A stretch of 64,000 bases of DNA. Origin: Streptomyces bottropensis ATCC 25435 (GTDB lineage Bacteria; Actinomycetota; Actinomycetes; Streptomycetales; Streptomycetaceae). How positions within the stretch are numbered: position 1 is the stretch's first letter; the number at the start of each line of letters is the position of its first letter. A model generated the notes under the pieces. It was not told the origin of the DNA and did no database searches. It was given only the letters and a program-made list of their open reading frames with translations. The position numbers were made by a program, and so were the translations under genes. The stretch covers positions 4,930,496 through 4,994,495 of the forward strand of contig NZ_KB911581.1 of NCBI RefSeq assembly GCF_000383595.1, written 5' to 3'. Positions 8,828 to 17,840 of the stretch are shown one piece after another.

Positions 8828-10015
8828 ATGGCCGAGATCATCCTCGAGGGAGTCACCAAGCGTTTTCCCGACGGGGCCCTCGCCGTCAAGGACGTGAACC
8901 TTGAGATCGCCGACGGCGAGTTCGTGATCCTCGTCGGTCCGTCGGGATGCGGCAAGTCCACCACCCTGAACATGATCGCCGGACTGGAGGACATCACCGA
9001 GGGCACACTGCGCATCGGCGACCGAGTCGTCAACGACCTCGCCCCCAAGGAACGCGACGTCGCCATGGTGTTCCAGAGCTACGCCCTGTACCCGCACATG
9101 AACGTCCGCGAGAACATGGGCTTCCCGTTGCGCCTGGCCAAGGTCGACAAGGGCACGATCGACGCCAAGGTGACGGAAGCCGCGCGGATCCTCGACCTGA
9201 CCGAGCATCTGGACCGCAAGCCCGCCAACCTCTCCGGCGGGCAGCGCCAGCGGGTGGCCATGGGACGGGCGATCGTCCGTGATCCCAAGGCGTTCCTGAT
9301 GGACGAGCCACTGTCCAACCTGGACGCCAAGCTCCGGGTCCAGATGCGCACCCAGATCTCCCGGCTGCAGCGGCGCCTCGGCACGACCACCGTGTACGTC
9401 ACCCACGACCAGACCGAGGCGATGACGCTCGGCGACCGAGTCGTGGTCATGAGGCAGGGTCTGGTCCAGCAGATCGGCACCCCCGCCGAGTTGTACGACC
9501 TGCCGCGCAACATCTTCGTCGCCGGCTTCATCGGCTCCCCGGCCATGAACTTCGTGAACGCCACGATGGGGGACGGAGTCCTGCACTCCCCCCTGGGCGA
9601 CTTGGCCCTCGACGACCGTACGAGGCAGGCGCTGGAACGCCAGAACGCGCCCCGCGAGGTCATCGTGGGGCTGCGACCGGAGGCGTTCCAGGACGCCGCC
9701 CTGGCGCACGACCGGGCCCGGACGGGCCCGGTCTTCACCGCCACCGTGGAGGTGCTGGAGTCCCTCGGCTCCGATGTGTACGTCTACTTCAGCGCGGAGG
9801 GTGGACCCGCGACGACCACCGAACTGGAGGAACTGGCCAAGGACTCCGGCCTGCGCGACACGGGCGCCGACACCGGTCACATCGTGGCCCGCCTGGACGC
9901 CGCCACGCGCGCCCGCGAGGGCGAGCCGGTCGAACTGCGGGTCGACATGGCCAAGGCGCACGTGTTCGACCCGGCGACCGGCGCGAACCTCACCCATCCG
10001 GTGATGGCGGACTGA
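8828..10015 (+). CDS. sugC: SugC/UgpC/MsiK-class ABC importer ATPase
   Basis: 395 residues. Walker A GPSGCGKST (37-45), the LSGGQRQR signature, Walker B FLMDEPLSNLD and the switch His of TVYVTHDQTEAM are intact. A C-terminal regulatory domain (residues ~240-395) of the MalK/UgpC kind is present. The whole chain resembles mycobacterial SugC from the first residues (MAEIILEGVTKRFPDG) to the end (ATGANLTHP). Many Streptomyces sugar importers lack their own ATPase and share MsiK; this one carries a dedicated copy, so the operon is self-contained. AAGGAGG lies upstream of ATG 8828. Confidence 0.92.
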   Translation: MAEIILEGVTKRFPDGALAVKDVNLEIADGEFVILVGPSGCGKSTTLNMIAGLEDITEGTLRIGDRVVNDLAPKERDVAMVFQSYALYPHMNVRENMGFPLRLAKVDKGTIDAKVTEAARILDLTEHLDRKPANLSGGQRQRVAMGRAIVRDPKAFLMDEPLSNLDAKLRVQMRTQISRLQRRLGTTTVYVTHDQTEAMTLGDRVVVMRQGLVQQIGTPAELYDLPRNIFVAGFIGSPAMNFVNATMGDGVLHSPLGDLALDDRTRQALERQNAPREVIVGLRPEAFQDAALAHDRARTGPVFTATVEVLESLGSDVYVYFSAEGGPATTTELEELAKDSGLRDTGADTGHIVARLDAATRAREGEPVELRVDMAKAHVFDPATGANLTHPVMAD

Positions 10016-10159
10016 CGACGCGCCGCACGGGGTGCTCCACTCCGAGTCGCGCGCCTTCGTGCCGGGCACGCGCGGCGACGGAGAGGGCCGCATGGGCTGG
10101 TCGTCCCACCCTGGCGGGCATGGCGGTGCGGGTGCTGTCGTGGAAGACGTACGGGAAGA

Positions 10160-10405
10160 CGTACGGAAGGTGCTCCCCGCCACCGTGTTCCCGGAGCAGC
10201 CCGGACAGGTGCAGGTCAGCCGCCCTCCGACGCCCCGGCGGCCAAGCGCGCCACACCGAACACCTGGTCATCTCGGTCCTGGAACGCCGAAGGGACGTCG
10301 GGCTCCGCCGGGCGCTCGGTGCGACCCGTGGTCAGATACGCGTCCAGTTCCTCACCGAGTCCGCGGGACTGTCGCTGCTCGGCACGCCTTCCTCCTACGG
10401 AGGCG
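10160..10405 (+). pseudogene. remnant of MacB/FtsX-type ABC transporter permease
   Basis: The segment ISVLERRRDVGLRRALGATR followed by GQIRVQFLTESAGLSLLG is the conserved cytoplasmic loop before the last membrane segments of MacB-type permeases. Just upstream, in shifted frames, lie LPATVFPEQPGQVQVSRP and SDAPAAKRATPNT, matching the periplasmic end of the same family. The membrane segments on either side are gone and at least two frameshifts exist. It is a decayed efflux or lipoprotein-export gene. Confidence 0.7.
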
Positions 10406-10456
10406 CTGGCATCGACGTGAGCCGGGCCCCCGGACGACCGGGAGCCAGGCTCCCGG

Positions 10457-10498
10457 CGGCCCCCCCAGGCCGCGGGACCGCCGCCTGGGGAGGGGCCG
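10457..10498 (-). terminator. hairpin terminator of the FG-GAP gene
   Basis: CGGCCCCCCCAGGC (10457-10470) pairs with GCCTGGGGAGGGGCCG (10483-10498), with a 2-nt bulge and a 12-nt loop. It lies 12 nt beyond the stop of the leftward gene. A second palindrome, CCGGGAGCC-A-GGCTCCCGG (10438-10456), follows. Confidence 0.6.
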
Positions 10499-10509
10499 TT
10501 CGAGACCGG

Positions 10510-11946
10510 CTAGAGCCCCAGCACCTCGCCGTACTTGATGGCGCCGTAGGGCAGTGCGAAGCCGAAGGGGGTCAGAGACTTGCCGGGCGGGTATGTCTCC
10601 TCGGTGCTGCTCGGTACGAACCAGACGCCACCCGACCTGGGCTCACCGTCGTTCTCCCCGGGCGCGCTGACCGCGGTGTCCCACAGGCCGTCGCGGTTGT
10701 AGTCGCCGACGGCCACCTGGGCACCGAAGCGGTCGCCGGCCTCGGCCGCGCCGGGCATGTTCGGGGTGCTCTGGCTGCGGGCCAGACCGCCGTGGAGGCC
10801 CTGACCCGTGTTGTTCATGACGACGTATCCGCCCGCGTCCTTCAAGGTGCCCACGTCCTCACCGGGCACGCCGACTACGAGTTCGGGGCGGCTGTCGGCG
10901 TTCAGGTCACCGGCCGCCAGCGCGGCGCCGAAGTCGTCGCCCTCCTCGGCGTTTCCGCCGACCTCCTGGCTCGACTGGGTGATGCATTCGTTCTCGGTGC
11001 CGAACGACGTGGTCTTCGAGCCCTTGAGCAGGAGCACCGCACCGCCGAGCCGGTCCTCGCAATGCGTCGTCTCCGTCTCGGGATTGGGCTGTACGAGGCC
11101 GACCGCGAGGTCGTCGGTGCCGTCCTGGTCGAAGTCGGCGGCGGCCAGCGTGCTGCCGCGGTCGGCGTCGGCCCACCACTGGGCGGGCTTGCCCTGGTCG
11201 TCCCAGCGGGTGACGAAGGTGCTGGAGTCCTCCAAGCCCTTCCAGGTGGCGGCGAGATCGTCCCGGCCGTCGCCGTCGAAGTCGCCGGTGGCCAGGGCGC
11301 GGGTGCTGCCGCCCATGCTGTACCTGCGCACCGTGGTGGTGGTCACCGGATCGGCGGTGAGCGGGCCCGGGCGGAACCGGAGCGCGCCGTGCTCCTCGCC
11401 GTTCTCGCCGTACGCGAGGTCGGTGTCGCCGTCGCCGTCGTAGTCACCCGTGGCGATGGTGCGGCCGATGCTGCTGTACTCGGACGTGCCCCGGGCCACG
11501 GTGGTGCCCTTGATGTGCCACTCCGAGCCGTCCAGGACGGTGATGGTGCCCTCGTCCTTGAGCTGGTCGGAGGTGAGCGACTCGCCGCTCGCGCCGACGA
11601 CGAGTTCGAAGACGCCGTCGCCGTTCACGTCGACGGGCGCCACGGAGGAGCCGAAACGGTCACCCGCCTCGGGCGTGCCGGGTATGCCGGTCTCGGCCTG
11701 GCTGATGACACCGGTGGACTGGTACGGGCTCTGCGCGCCACCGTAGATCACGCTGACGTAGCCGGCCTTGGCCTTGCCGTTCACCGTGGCGTCGGGCATG
11801 CCGACCGCGATGTCCGCGTATCCGTCACCGTTGAAGTCGAACCGCGCCGTCGTCGCGGCCGCGGCGCTCCCGGCGAGCGGCAGGGTCAGGCCGGTGGCGG
11901 TGAGGGCCGCGACGGCGGCGGTGGCGGCCAGGGTGCGTGCGCGCAC
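10510..11946 (-). CDS. secreted FG-GAP / integrin-alpha-like repeat protein
   Basis: 478 residues starting at GTG 11946, with GGGAG upstream. A signal peptide ending in SAAAA precedes about seven beta-propeller repeats. Each carries an FG-GAP core and a calcium loop: DFNGDGYADIAVG, DVNGDGVFELVVG, DYDGDGDTDLAYG, DFDGDGRDDLAAT, DFDQDGTDDLAVG, DLNADSRPELVVG and DYNRDGLWDTAVS. Several are preceded by GDRFG. The fold is a calcium-dependent propeller; the ligand is unknown. Such proteins are common in Streptomyces secretomes. It stands between the importer and the fucosidase genes and may act on or bind extracellular polymers, but no enzymatic motif is visible. Confidence 0.88.
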   Translation of the reverse strand: MRARTLAATAAVAALTATGLTLPLAGSAAAATTARFDFNGDGYADIAVGMPDATVNGKAKAGYVSVIYGGAQSPYQSTGVISQAETGIPGTPEAGDRFGSSVAPVDVNGDGVFELVVGASGESLTSDQLKDEGTITVLDGSEWHIKGTTVARGTSEYSSIGRTIATGDYDGDGDTDLAYGENGEEHGALRFRPGPLTADPVTTTTVRRYSMGGSTRALATGDFDGDGRDDLAATWKGLEDSSTFVTRWDDQGKPAQWWADADRGSTLAAADFDQDGTDDLAVGLVQPNPETETTHCEDRLGGAVLLLKGSKTTSFGTENECITQSSQEVGGNAEEGDDFGAALAAGDLNADSRPELVVGVPGEDVGTLKDAGGYVVMNNTGQGLHGGLARSQSTPNMPGAAEAGDRFGAQVAVGDYNRDGLWDTAVSAPGENDGEPRSGGVWFVPSSTEETYPPGKSLTPFGFALPYGAIKYGEVLGL

Positions 11947-12155
11947 GGTGAACTCCCATGGTCGAAGCAGGAAATGACGTGATGGCTTACGGGGGTGTGA
12001 CGCACGAGGTGTACGAACGGTTGTGTGAAAGTGGCCGCCCGGTGGCCACGACCTTCCCGCACACCCCGCTCCTTCACCCGCACACCGAGCGGCCGACGAT
12101 GTCACCTCGCCGGACGGCGAGGCGCGCCACTGCTCGGTGAGCGGCGCACGTGCCG

Positions 12156-15050
12156 TCACACCCCTTCGATCTGCCATTCCTGGTTCGTGCCGGAGCCGAC
12201 GGGCCACTGGACGACTCGGGCGCCGTCGGCCGTCGGCCCGCCGTCGGCGTCCACGCACCAGACGGGGTTGCGGACGTTGACGAGGCGGTAGTGGCCGTCG
12301 CCCGCGGCGACGAGCTTCCACCACTGGTTGTCGCTGGCCGTGTCCTGCCACTGGTCGAGCTGGGTGCCCGGGCTGGAGTCGCCGGGGCTGTCCAGGAGCC
12401 GTCCGCTGTGGCGGGCGGCGATGCGGAAGGAACCGTCGGGGTTGGGGAGGAAGCGCCACTGCTGGTTGACGGCGCCGGACCAGCCCCACTGGATGACCTT
12501 CGCTCCGTTGGTGGTGCCGGCGCCGCTGACGTCGAGGACCTTGCCGCTGCGCCGGTTGACCAGCTTGAACCAGCCGGTCAGCAGGGAGACGGTGATGTCG
12601 GTGCGGCGTCCGGCGACGAGGGTCACCTCGCGGGCGTGGGCGCCGAGCGGGGAGGAGGCCACGGTCGCGGAGGTGGCCACCGATGTCATGCCGCGGCGGC
12701 TGATGAGGCTGATGGTCTGGTCGACGGCGGACGTGACGGAGAGGGTGGCGGTGCGGGCGGACAGGTCCCAGCTGAAGGTGTGGACACGGATCCGGCCGCG
12801 GGCCCTTACACCGGTGAGTGAGCCCTTGGCGAGTTGGTCGGGCAGAGCGGGAAGGATCTCCAGGACGCCGGGGCGGGTGTAGAGCAGGGCCTCGGCGAGT
12901 ACGCCCGGGAAGGCGTTGGCCGCGTCGGCGTTGTAGATGTCGAGGTTGGGATTGTGGGAGGTCATGAGCGACTTGAAGAGCATGTTGTTGCCGATGATCT
13001 TCTTGAGGTTGTCGTAGACCTTCGCGCCGTCCTTCAGCCGCGCGCCGGCCAGGGCGCGGTGCAGGCTGCCATGGGCTGAGATGTTCTGGTCGCCGCGCTT
13101 CTCCAGGGCCTTGAGGGCCGGGGGAACGAGCTTCGGTTCATCCTCGGGATTGATCTCGTGCAGTGGCCAGGCGCCGTACAGGTGCTGGATGTGCCGGTGG
13201 TTGTAGCGGTCGCTCAGCGTGGGCCAGGACCACTCGGCGAGCGCGCCGTCGCCGTTGACGCGGTAGTCGGGGATCTTCCGCAGCAGCGCCGTCCAGCGTG
13301 CCACTCCCTGACCGCTGCCTTGCTCCACGTCCAGGGTGTCGGCCGCGTCGACGGCGGCCTGCAGGGCGTGTTTGCCGGCCATGATGTCGCCGGTGGCGTT
13401 GACCGACAGACACACACCGGTGTTGCCGGGGGAGTTCTCCATGGAGAAGGACGGCACGAAAACCGCCTTGCCGTCGGAGTCCGTACGGGTGAGGAAGTCC
13501 TCGTAGAACAGGGCCAGTTCCATCAGGGCGGGGGCCAGCTTGGTGCGATAGAAGTCGCTGTCCCCGGTGACCTCGTAGTACTCCAGCAACGGGTAGAGCA
13601 GCCAGTCCGCGCCGCCGGTCCAGCACTGACCCGGGAAGCCGTTGTTGTCGAAGTGGAGCATGTGGCCGTACTCGCCGTCGGTCCGGGAGGGGGCGAGGAA
13701 GCCACGCGCGCCGTAGAGGTGGGTGGCGTTGGTCCGCCAGTCGTCGAGCTGGTCGAGGATCAGGTCGAAGTAGCCCTCCATGACGTCGGTGAGATCCAGG
13801 ATGTTGCTGCCGGCGACCTGGAGGTTGATGTTGGCGTCGGTGGTGAAGTCGTCGGCCCAGGCACCGTTCCAGGACCCCGTCCAGATGCCCGTGAGCCGGG
13901 GCGGGAGTACGCCGCTGGAACTGATGAAGAGATAGCGGCCCGAGTCGTAGAGGCGCTCCAGAAGGGCGGTGTCGATGACGCTCCGGTTGGCGTTCTGGCG
14001 GGCTATCAGCTCGCTGACGGAGAGCTTGCGGTCGGCGTCGGAGACGTTCAGGTCGAGGCGGGAGCGGTCGTACAACTCGGTGTGGACGGCGGAGTGCGCG
14101 GACCGCAGTGCCGTGTAGTCGGTGCCCAGCCCGGCCAGCTCGGCGTGCAACGGCTCGGAGTTCCAGGCGGTGGAGGACTCGTAGCGGTCCAGCTTGGTCA
14201 GCAGGATCACCTTGGTCGCCTTGGCCACCACGATGGTGGAACCACTGGCACTGACGGAGGAGCCCGATCCCGTGGCGACGACGCGGGTGACGCCCTCGTA
14301 GCCGAAGGCGCCCTGTCCGGCGGGATAGGTGCCGCGCAGGTTCAGATAGCCGGAGCCGCTGCTCGTGGTGGCGCGGGTGGTGAAGCTCAGACTGCCGGGC
14401 AGCCCGTCGAGCGCGGTGTGGACGCTGAGCGTGGTGTCGACGGTACGGCCGGGCGCGGGCGTCAGCTCGTGGACGATCACGTTGTCGGCGCGGGAGACGA
14501 AGGCCCGGCGGGTCCAGGTGCCGTACTGGTCGGTCCAGCTGGAACTGACCTCGCCGGTACGGAAGTCGTTGACCCGGCCGTAGTCGCCGACGGTCGTCAT
14601 GCCCGGCGTGGCGATACGCAGTTCGTACGCGGGATGGTAGGTCTGCGTCCAGCGCAGCGACCATCCGGAGGCGAAGTCGCTGTTGGCACCGGCGTAGTTT
14701 CCGGCCAGCGCCTTGTCCCGTACGCCCTCCAGTCGGCCGGAGAGAACGGGAGGCTTCACGGTGCGGGTGCCGTTCGGGAGCACCAGGCGGTGGTAGTTGA
14801 AGACCACCTTCTCCAGCGCGGCGGCCCCGTGGAGGATGGCGCCGTACTCCCCGTTGCCGGTGAGGAAGCCGTCGGCCCAGGAGGAGGCGGGGGAGGTGTC
14901 GTAGATGCCGCGGTCGGGGACGGTGATCTGTGACGGTACGGCCGCCGCGGCCGTACCGGAGAGGAGCCCGCCGGGGAGCGCGGCTGCTCCGGCGGTCAGT
15001 GCGGCGCCGGTGAGGAAGTGTCTGCGGTCCAGGGGGTGGGGGTGTTCCAT
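12156..15050 (-). CDS. secreted GH95 alpha-L-fucosidase-family enzyme with ricin-B lectin domain
   Basis: 964 residues from ATG 15050, with AAGGA upstream. The N-terminus has a twin-arginine motif (DRRHFLTGAAL) and a hydrophobic stretch, so Tat export of a folded enzyme is likely. Residues ~45-800 follow the GH95 plan: N-terminal beta-sandwich with GNGEYGAILHG, an (alpha/alpha)6 barrel with LTGIWTGSWNGAWADDFTTD, FPGQCWTGGADWLLYPLLEY and FSMENSPGN, and a C-terminal beta-domain. GH95 members cleave alpha-1,2-L-fucose or alpha-L-galactose from plant polymers. Residues ~835-964 are a ricin-type beta-trefoil (CBM13) with repeats such as SGKVLDVSGAGTTNGAKV. Which sugar is used cannot be told from sequence alone. 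Confidence 0.9.
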   Translation of the reverse strand: MEHPHPLDRRHFLTGAALTAGAAALPGGLLSGTAAAAVPSQITVPDRGIYDTSPASSWADGFLTGNGEYGAILHGAAALEKVVFNYHRLVLPNGTRTVKPPVLSGRLEGVRDKALAGNYAGANSDFASGWSLRWTQTYHPAYELRIATPGMTTVGDYGRVNDFRTGEVSSSWTDQYGTWTRRAFVSRADNVIVHELTPAPGRTVDTTLSVHTALDGLPGSLSFTTRATTSSGSGYLNLRGTYPAGQGAFGYEGVTRVVATGSGSSVSASGSTIVVAKATKVILLTKLDRYESSTAWNSEPLHAELAGLGTDYTALRSAHSAVHTELYDRSRLDLNVSDADRKLSVSELIARQNANRSVIDTALLERLYDSGRYLFISSSGVLPPRLTGIWTGSWNGAWADDFTTDANINLQVAGSNILDLTDVMEGYFDLILDQLDDWRTNATHLYGARGFLAPSRTDGEYGHMLHFDNNGFPGQCWTGGADWLLYPLLEYYEVTGDSDFYRTKLAPALMELALFYEDFLTRTDSDGKAVFVPSFSMENSPGNTGVCLSVNATGDIMAGKHALQAAVDAADTLDVEQGSGQGVARWTALLRKIPDYRVNGDGALAEWSWPTLSDRYNHRHIQHLYGAWPLHEINPEDEPKLVPPALKALEKRGDQNISAHGSLHRALAGARLKDGAKVYDNLKKIIGNNMLFKSLMTSHNPNLDIYNADAANAFPGVLAEALLYTRPGVLEILPALPDQLAKGSLTGVRARGRIRVHTFSWDLSARTATLSVTSAVDQTISLISRRGMTSVATSATVASSPLGAHAREVTLVAGRRTDITVSLLTGWFKLVNRRSGKVLDVSGAGTTNGAKVIQWGWSGAVNQQWRFLPNPDGSFRIAARHSGRLLDSPGDSSPGTQLDQWQDTASDNQWWKLVAAGDGHYRLVNVRNPVWCVDADGGPTADGARVVQWPVGSGTNQEWQIEGV

Positions 15051-15334
15051 GACGCGGATTCCTTGGTCTGTCGGGCGGTGTGGGGTGCGGGTGCGGATGT
15101 TTGGGTGGCTAGCCGGCACGTACGTACGTGGTGACGGTCCCGCTGCCGCGCGGTTCGGCGCGTGACGGGGACAGGCGGCAAGGGAGGCGATGGGGAGCCT
15201 CGACCCTGCCTCGCGTGACGTGGGAGAGCGCTAGGGGAGTCGGCGACGGCCTCCTCGGGCAGTCGCGCCGGCTTCTCGCCGACGCCGCTTGTTCGGGCGG
15301 TGCCTGTTCGGAGTCGCGGCAGGGCGAGGAGCGG

Positions 15335-15490
15335 ACATGGGATGGATTTAAGGATGAGTTCGCTGACCATGTCCAGAGCCGGAGCGAGGAATCTTGCCGT
15401 CACGTCCGGTCTAAAGGGGAGGTTGTGTATCATAAGGCGTGATATGGGATGAGGTGGAGGTGCTCGGCTGACTCGCTGGTCATGGGATGT
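15335..15490 (-). promoter_or_regulatory. cluster of ATGGGATG motifs upstream of the GH95 gene
   Basis: Three copies of a CATGGGATG-like element occur 285-440 nt upstream of the GH95 start: ACATGGGATGGATT (15335-15348), ATATGGGATGA (15442-15452) and TCATGGGATGT (15480-15490). The first is repeated at 18556, upstream of the GH62-fragment/GH27 unit. They fit a loose palindrome ACAT-NGG-ATGT and are probably operators for a shared sugar regulator. Confidence 0.4.
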
Positions 15491-15679
15491 ATCGTGATGA
15501 TGCGGCTGTGCATCGGGTCGGCCGGACTCGGCGTACTCGGGATCGAGCCTCGGCGGGGAGCGGCGATCGCGGTCGACTGACGACCGCGCCCTGAGGGAGC
15601 CGTGGGTGCCGTAGCTTCAGGCCGTGTCCACGCCCTCGCCGCCGGCAACCTCTGCCGTCCCAGCCGTACCTCCCGCCGC

Positions 15680-15984
15680 CGCCTTCCCTTCCCCAGGCCC
15701 TGCTCGACGGTGAGTACGAACCGGAGCAGAACTCTCCAACGCCCCGCAGGACTTCCGTCTCTCCGGCGCGGACGTCGGCGTCATCTGTCAGGCGGTCGCC
15801 AAGGAGGACCTGAACATGCGGGTCATCATGTCGATGTGCGCCCGGAGCGACGGCAACACCCGGCGCGCTCGTCGGCGAGATCGACCCCGCGGTCTCCTCC
15901 AAGGACGCCGGTGAGGTGGACCTGGCGGGCCTCGCCGAGCGAACCGTCCGGAGCCGGGCCGAGCTTCGGCAGCCGATCGACTGA
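15680..15984 (+). pseudogene. frameshifted remnant of an unidentified gene
   Basis: Protein-like pieces on the plus strand appear in changing frames: QALLDGEYEPEQN, then PQDFRLSGADVGVICQAVAK with EDLNMRVIMSMCARSDGNT, then LVGEIDPAVSSKDAGEVDLA with GLAERTVRSRAELRQPID and a stop at 15984. The order and the charged helical character suggest one small soluble protein broken by two indels. I do not recognise the family. The rest of the 15.05-16.0 kb gap holds only the regulatory motifs listed above. Confidence 0.4.
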
Positions 15985-16003
15985 ACGAGGCCGGCCGTGA
16001 CGG

Positions 16004-16056
16004 GGAGGAGGGCGGTCCCCGTAGCGTGGCACGCTGTCGTGGGACCGCCCTCCTCC
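16004..16056. terminator. perfect 16-bp stem between converging units
   Basis: GGAGGAGGGCGGTCCC (16004-16019) pairs exactly with GGGACCGCCCTCCTCC (16041-16056) across a 21-nt loop that can itself fold (GCGTGGCACGC). It lies 36 nt beyond the stop of the leftward GH27 gene and 20 nt after the plus-strand remnant, so it can end transcription both ways. Confidence 0.75.
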
Positions 16057-16091
16057 GGTCGGGCGCTTGCCTGCGTGGCGGGAGGCGCGGG

Positions 16092-17738
16092 CTACCGGAG
16101 AGTGGTCCACTTCTGGTTGTTCTGGCCGTTACAGGTCCACAGGACGGCCGGGGTTCCGTTGGCGGTTCCCCCCTGCTGGGCGTCCAGGCACAGTCCGGCG
16201 TGGACGTTGCGGATCGACCCGTCGGCCTGCGTCGTCCACTTCTGGTTGTTCTGGCCGTTGCAGGACCAGATGATGACGCGTGTGCCGTTGGTGGTGCCCT
16301 GGTTGTAGGCGTCCAGGCACTTGTCGCCGTAGACGCGGATCTCGCCTCCGGCCCAGGTGGTCCAGAGCTGGTTGGCGGCGGTGTGGCAGTCCCAGATCAG
16401 CGCCGTCGACCCGGCCGCGGTGGAGGCGCGGTCCACGTCCAGGCAGCGGCCGGAGCCGGTACCGCGCAGGCGTGCGGTGGTGGAGGCCACGGGGCTGCCG
16501 CCGGTCATCTTGAACACGGCCACACCATGCGCCGGAACGCTCACGGAGATCTGGCCCGAGGTGTTCGACGTAGCACCGGTCCACAGGTCGGTGAGGGTGA
16601 ACGATCCGCCGGTGAGGCCGAGTTGCGCGGCCGTGGAGGTGAGGGTCGCGGTGCTGTTCCGCCGGTTGAACAGACCCACCGCGACCGAGCCGTCGGACAG
16701 GGGCTTGGCGAACACCTCGGTGTCTCCGTCGTCGCGCACCCTGCGTCCGCCCGCGCCCAGCGGATCCTGGTTCACCGCGAGCAGACGGGGGTTGCGCAGG
16801 ATCGCGCTCACGTCACTGGACATGGTGCGGATGTCGTTGCCCGCGATGAGGGGGGCCGAGAGCAGCGCCCACAGGGCGAAGTGGGAGCGGGACTCGGTCA
16901 GCGACAGACCGGGACGGCCGACGACCAGCATGTCGGGGTCGTTCCAGTTGCCCGGACCCGACTGCGCGGCCAGCGGTGCGGTGATGTCCAGGACGTTGCC
17001 CACGCCCATGGGGTAGCTGTTGGTGTTGCCGTTCTGCCAGATGTCGAGCAGGTCCTCGGTCGTCCGCCACAGGTCGGCCACCTGGCCCCAGTCGTAGGTG
17101 GCGCCGGTGGGGGAGTGGAAGCTGTTGGGGTTGATGCTGTAGATGATCGGGCGGCCGGTGGCGCGCAGGGCGTCGCGCATGATGGTGAACTGGGCGATCT
17201 GTTCGTTGAGGGTGCCGCTGCCGGAGCACCAGTCGTACTTGAGGTAGTCCACGCCCCACGAGGCGAACGTGGCGGCGTCCTGGGCCTCGTGGCCCTTGCT
17301 GCCGGTGGAGCCGGGATAGGTGCCCACGCCCTGGGCGCACGTGCGCTCGTTGGGTGCCTGGTAGATGCCGAACTTCAGGCCCTTGCCGTGGATGTAGTCG
17401 CCGAGCGCCTTCATGCCGCTGGGGAAGGTGGTCGGGTTGGCCCGGAGGTTGCCCGCGCTGTCACGCTGTGGGTTGAACCAGCAGTCGTCGACGACGACGT
17501 ACTGGTAACCCGCGTCCTTCATCCCCGAGGACACCATCGCGTCGGCGGCCTGGCGGACCTGAGCCTCGGTGATCCCGCATCCGAAGCTGTTCCAGCTGTT
17601 CCAGCCCAGCGGCGGGGTGAGCGCGGGGCTGCCCGGCGCGGCCTGGGCGGGCGTGCCGACGGAGGCGGTGACGCAGGCGGTGAGCGTCAGGGCGGTGGCC
17701 GCGATGAGACGCAGTATTCGTTTGTGCAGGGGAACCAT
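16092..17738 (-). CDS. secreted GH27 alpha-galactosidase with ricin-B lectin domain
   Basis: 548 residues from ATG 17738. A signal peptide (1-33, ending AQA) precedes a GH27 (beta/alpha)8 barrel: PPLGWNSWNSFGC, VVVDDCW, then KYDWC with the nucleophile Asp169, and WNDPDML (265-271) holding the acid/base Asp. NQDPLG marks the barrel end. A beta-sandwich follows to ~residue 410 and a ricin-type trefoil (CBM13) occupies ~420-548, with GRCLDVDRAST, DKCLDAYNQGTTNG and GLCLDAQQGGTANG. It removes terminal alpha-galactose from galactomannan or raffinose-type sugars (or beta-L-arabinopyranose in some relatives). It lies 102 nt behind the truncated GH62 copy and probably once shared its promoter. Confidence 0.93.
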   Translation of the reverse strand: MVPLHKRILRLIAATALTLTACVTASVGTPAQAAPGSPALTPPLGWNSWNSFGCGITEAQVRQAADAMVSSGMKDAGYQYVVVDDCWFNPQRDSAGNLRANPTTFPSGMKALGDYIHGKGLKFGIYQAPNERTCAQGVGTYPGSTGSKGHEAQDAATFASWGVDYLKYDWCSGSGTLNEQIAQFTIMRDALRATGRPIIYSINPNSFHSPTGATYDWGQVADLWRTTEDLLDIWQNGNTNSYPMGVGNVLDITAPLAAQSGPGNWNDPDMLVVGRPGLSLTESRSHFALWALLSAPLIAGNDIRTMSSDVSAILRNPRLLAVNQDPLGAGGRRVRDDGDTEVFAKPLSDGSVAVGLFNRRNSTATLTSTAAQLGLTGGSFTLTDLWTGATSNTSGQISVSVPAHGVAVFKMTGGSPVASTTARLRGTGSGRCLDVDRASTAAGSTALIWDCHTAANQLWTTWAGGEIRVYGDKCLDAYNQGTTNGTRVIIWSCNGQNNQKWTTQADGSIRNVHAGLCLDAQQGGTANGTPAVLWTCNGQNNQKWTTLR

Positions 17739-17789
17739 GGAGGGGGGTCCTTCCCGGCCCGCGAGGCGGAAGCCGTTCTGCGGGCCTGA

Positions 17790-17816
17790 GAGCACGGTCA
17801 TGGGAGCACGGTCATG
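17790..17816. repeat. 13-bp tandem direct repeat
   Basis: GAGCACGGTCATG occurs at 17790-17802 and again at 17804-17816, one base apart. It lies between the GH27 start and the end of the GH62 fragment, and looks like a 14-bp slippage duplication in the intercistronic spacer. Confidence 0.7.
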
Positions 17817-17840
17817 AACTGGTGATCGCGAGCGGGAGGA

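Noticed and set aside
10120..11982. A 620-codon plus-strand frame
   Set aside because: Only its first ~95 codons resemble a protein (the MacB remnant); the rest is the antisense of the FG-GAP gene.
13158..14933. A 591-codon frame antisense to the GH95 gene
   Set aside because: Shadow of a well-supported glycosidase; no independent evidence.
16026..17789. A 587-codon plus-strand frame across the GH27 gene
   Set aside because: Antisense shadow of the alpha-galactosidase; no ribosome-binding site, biased composition, and the opposite strand has a complete enzyme.
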